Shown piece by piece: positions 61,813 to 64,000 of a DNA stretch of 64,000 nt; position 1 is the first letter of the stretch; every line of letters starts with the position of its first letter. The notes below the pieces were generated by a model. It had not been told where the DNA came from. It searched no databases and saw nothing but the letters and a program-made list of their open reading frames with translations. The DNA is from Axinella damicornis. Taxonomy: Eukaryota; Porifera; Demospongiae; Axinellida; Axinellidae. A program made the position numbers and the translations under genes. The DNA lies in assembly GCA_963931865.1 (NCBI GenBank), contig OZ007517.1:124001-188000 (forward strand). Reading direction: 5' to 3'.

Positions 61813-63916
61813 CTGGATGCCGTTGTAAAGGGGAGAGGGAGGGGGAGGAGGGAGGGGGGGAGGTCAGTGTTTTGCAATATGCGGTCCATTTAGGCCGCAG
61901 CTGGCTTGGAAGTTTGGGAAAGCATGCAAACAAGCAATACGCAGAAGCACACACACAACCACAGCTGCTATTGATGCCTGCTCAAAAAGGGCAAGCTGGT
62001 TGCTAGAAAACAAGACTTTCAACAATGAATTCAGAGAGCCACTAATTTCCCTCACCCAAGCCACAACAAAGTGGGAAGCCACGTGGCAGGGGAAACAGGA
62101 AGATGACCTGCTACTACTCCTAATCAGGTTCAGAAAGAATGCCACTCCAGATGTGCACCAGGACACACACCAGAGACTTAATCAATTTTAAAATTGAGAG
62201 CATCTGTCTGCATTCCATGGTGAAGCCTCACAGTCCTGGTGGGATGTTTTTGGCTAGTAGAACACTTGTAACAAGGACCTAAAACACTCCAGCCAACAGG
62301 AATAAACAAAAGCACTTCCATGGCCAGACAATGGAGCTCGGGGAAGGGTATTCGTGAAACAAAGGTTTGTACTCCTGTAATAAAGTATGCAAGTGTGGCT
62401 ACCTAGAGAGGACTGTTTGTCTCTGGGTGCACATCACACAAATGGTGCGACAGGAGGGGGCATGCTGCTGGTGGGAACGACCAGGAGGAATGCAGGAATA
62501 GGAGAGCCGATGGGGTGTCAACTGCAACCAAGGAGTATCAGATTCCCCTCTGTGAATTGTAGTAGCAGAGACGTTTGCACTGGGTCACCTCCAAGCTAGC
62601 TGAACTCCCTCCCTCCCCCCCCCCGGAGTGCTATACCAGAGACAGCCATGCAGGAAGCAGCACGTGAATGTTACTTTGGAAACATATTCAAGCCCCTCTA
62701 TCAGCAGTCAGCAAGACCTCCTGAGATTTGAAGTTTGGTTTCCAAGAGATCAGCTCTGTCATCACTGTGAGTCAGCCATGACATCACACAATTAATAAGT
62801 GCAGATTTTGCTCATTTTTGATAGCAATTGTAGCTTACAAAGAATGTCACTGGATTGAGGCATCTATGCTGGGAATGTTAGCGGAGTCGGAACCCCCGAG
62901 ACTGTGACACTGTCATGAATATCATTTCCACATACCCGCTACAAAGTGCCTGGTCGAGTGGGGTGGTGAGGTTAAGTTAACCCTTTGTTCCCCAGCCCAC
63001 TCAAAGCCAGAGGAATGTGCAGGCAGCTATCAGGGGAGTGATTAGTCCGCAGTGAATGTCCTTAGAAGACAACCGAGATAAACTGGTCAACAGGTCTGTA
63101 TACCTACCCACAGTATAGAGCTCAAGCTGATCTGTCTAGATCCACAACAGGCTTGTCAACACGTGGGTACCGACAAACATGTCTTCCAGGATACAAATCC
63201 CATAGTTGTCTCTCTCTCCAAACACATGAATTAAACTCATAGTGAGTTGCTATAACGTTCCGTGCCCAGCCAAATTAGCTGCCTGGTCTTATCACAACTG
63301 TGTGCTCCGATCAGCCCATGAGAACATGCCGTATATGGACCAGTGATATACAGCCTCTCATCTTGGTCCTCAATCCCATTCCAGCATGGGACAGAAGACA
63401 AGCTAATATGATATAGTGTTGATAAGCAGCTGTTCCAACATCCTTTACCTAGTCCTGACTATAAAGGCATACAAACAATAAAGAGGTTAATTACTATGAC
63501 AACACAAGGGAATGTGAGTGAAAGAGGAGTAATTGCATTGGTACTAGATAAGACAAGACAGGCAGCCAAAGTGGCTGCTGGGCCTCAGGCCATCCTGCGA
63601 GAGGTGTGTATTCACACGATTTCAAAGTTGAGAGTACATACACTCTGAGGAGCTACACTCTCGGCTATCATTTCCTCCATCTAGTACTTTGACACATTCC
63701 TCACCACCCCCCTCCACACAGATTCTCCCCACCCCCCACCCCCTTCACACACTTCCTCCACACCCACAAAATCCCCCACTCCCCTTCACACACTTCTTCC
63801 TCGCCCCCTTCACACACATTCCTCCCACCCACACCCCTCCACACAGATTCTCCCCACCCCCTCCCCTTTCACACACTTCCTCCTCACCCCCTTCACACAC
63901 ATTCCTATAACCCCCC

Positions 63917-63951
<35 letters not shown>

Positions 63952-64000
63952 ACGCACACACACACACAAAAACACTCACACAGCCAATGGCCATCTCAGC
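61813..64000. other. Right-end region, no exon recognised
   Basis: This is probably a large TTC39 intron. I found no further TTC39 exon. It contains CT/CA-rich sequence from about 63690 and a compound (C)n(CA)n tract near the end (63911-63968). Confidence 0.45.
63911..63968. repeat. Compound (C)n(CA)n microsatellite
   Basis: About 33 C in a row (63918-63950, with a few more before) then CA repeats, again C-then-CA on this strand. It is preceded by 200 bases of degenerate CTTCACACACTTCCTCC-type repeat. Confidence 0.9.

Noticed and set aside
63981..64000. Exon end before GTGAGTG at the right edge as the next TTC39 exon
   Set aside because: The phase needed by the 61812 exon puts a stop codon in the visible bases, and no family motif is seen.

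Overview
The window is a compact, intron-rich animal genome, most likely from a sponge or another early-branching metazoan. The evidence for an animal is a CELSR/Flamingo-type cadherin, an EPS15 with three EH domains and a LRRK-type ROC-COR kinase. Introns are short with GT-AG borders. Assignment to Porifera is an inference from gene density and intermediate similarity to vertebrate families; no sponge-only marker was found. Gene identities rest on motif and domain recognition by eye. Exon borders were placed by hand using GT-AG sites, reading phase and family alignment from memory. For nearly every gene the exon phases close exactly, which supports the models.

Layout, left to right: (1) 1-12028, minus: a giant CELSR/Flamingo-like cadherin whose 3' end lies off the left edge. 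(2) 12408-20087, plus: EPS15, head-to-head with the cadherin. (3) 20880-23024, minus: ISCA1 (mitochondrial Fe-S assembly). (4) 23416-25480, plus: FAM98 (tRNA-ligase complex), head-to-head with ISCA1. (5) 25616-28795, minus: a Reeler plus cytochrome b561 membrane protein, tail-to-tail with FAM98. (6) 29015-31323: a 2.3-kb element with terminal inverted repeats and TAA target-site duplications, carrying an unrecognised spliced gene on the minus strand. (7) 31364-34298, plus: PRR5/Protor-like TORC2 subunit. (8) 34524-38014, plus: PUM3/Puf-A. (9) 38107-41765, minus: TOE1 deadenylase. (10) 41943-50838, minus: LRRK-like ROCO kinase of about 1902 residues. (11) 51799-52572, plus: MMACHC (cobalamin processing), intronless. 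(12) 54146 to about 55700, minus: secreted or GPI-anchored protein with a stanniocalcin-like half and DUF4215-type cysteine repeats. (13) 57472-61812, minus: the 3' part of TTC39, whose 5' exons were not found in the window.

The genes are mostly unrelated housekeeping and signalling functions; no operon-like pathway is apparent. Several share short divergent promoters, and a CACGTG box lies upstream of many starts. Introns hold dense repeats: compound (C)n(CA)n microsatellites, several minisatellites (one of which repeats a splice-donor sequence) and many fold-back miniature elements. The main one is a family bounded by TAGCCTCGTTCCCAGGC and its complement, with nested copies.

The best candidates for something undescribed are the 29015-31323 element with its unknown gene, the SEA-like module where the hormone-receptor module is expected in the CELSR-like cadherin, the extra N-terminal P-loop of the ROCO kinase, and the stanniocalcin-like/DUF4215 fusion. 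No tRNA, rRNA or CRISPR array was seen.
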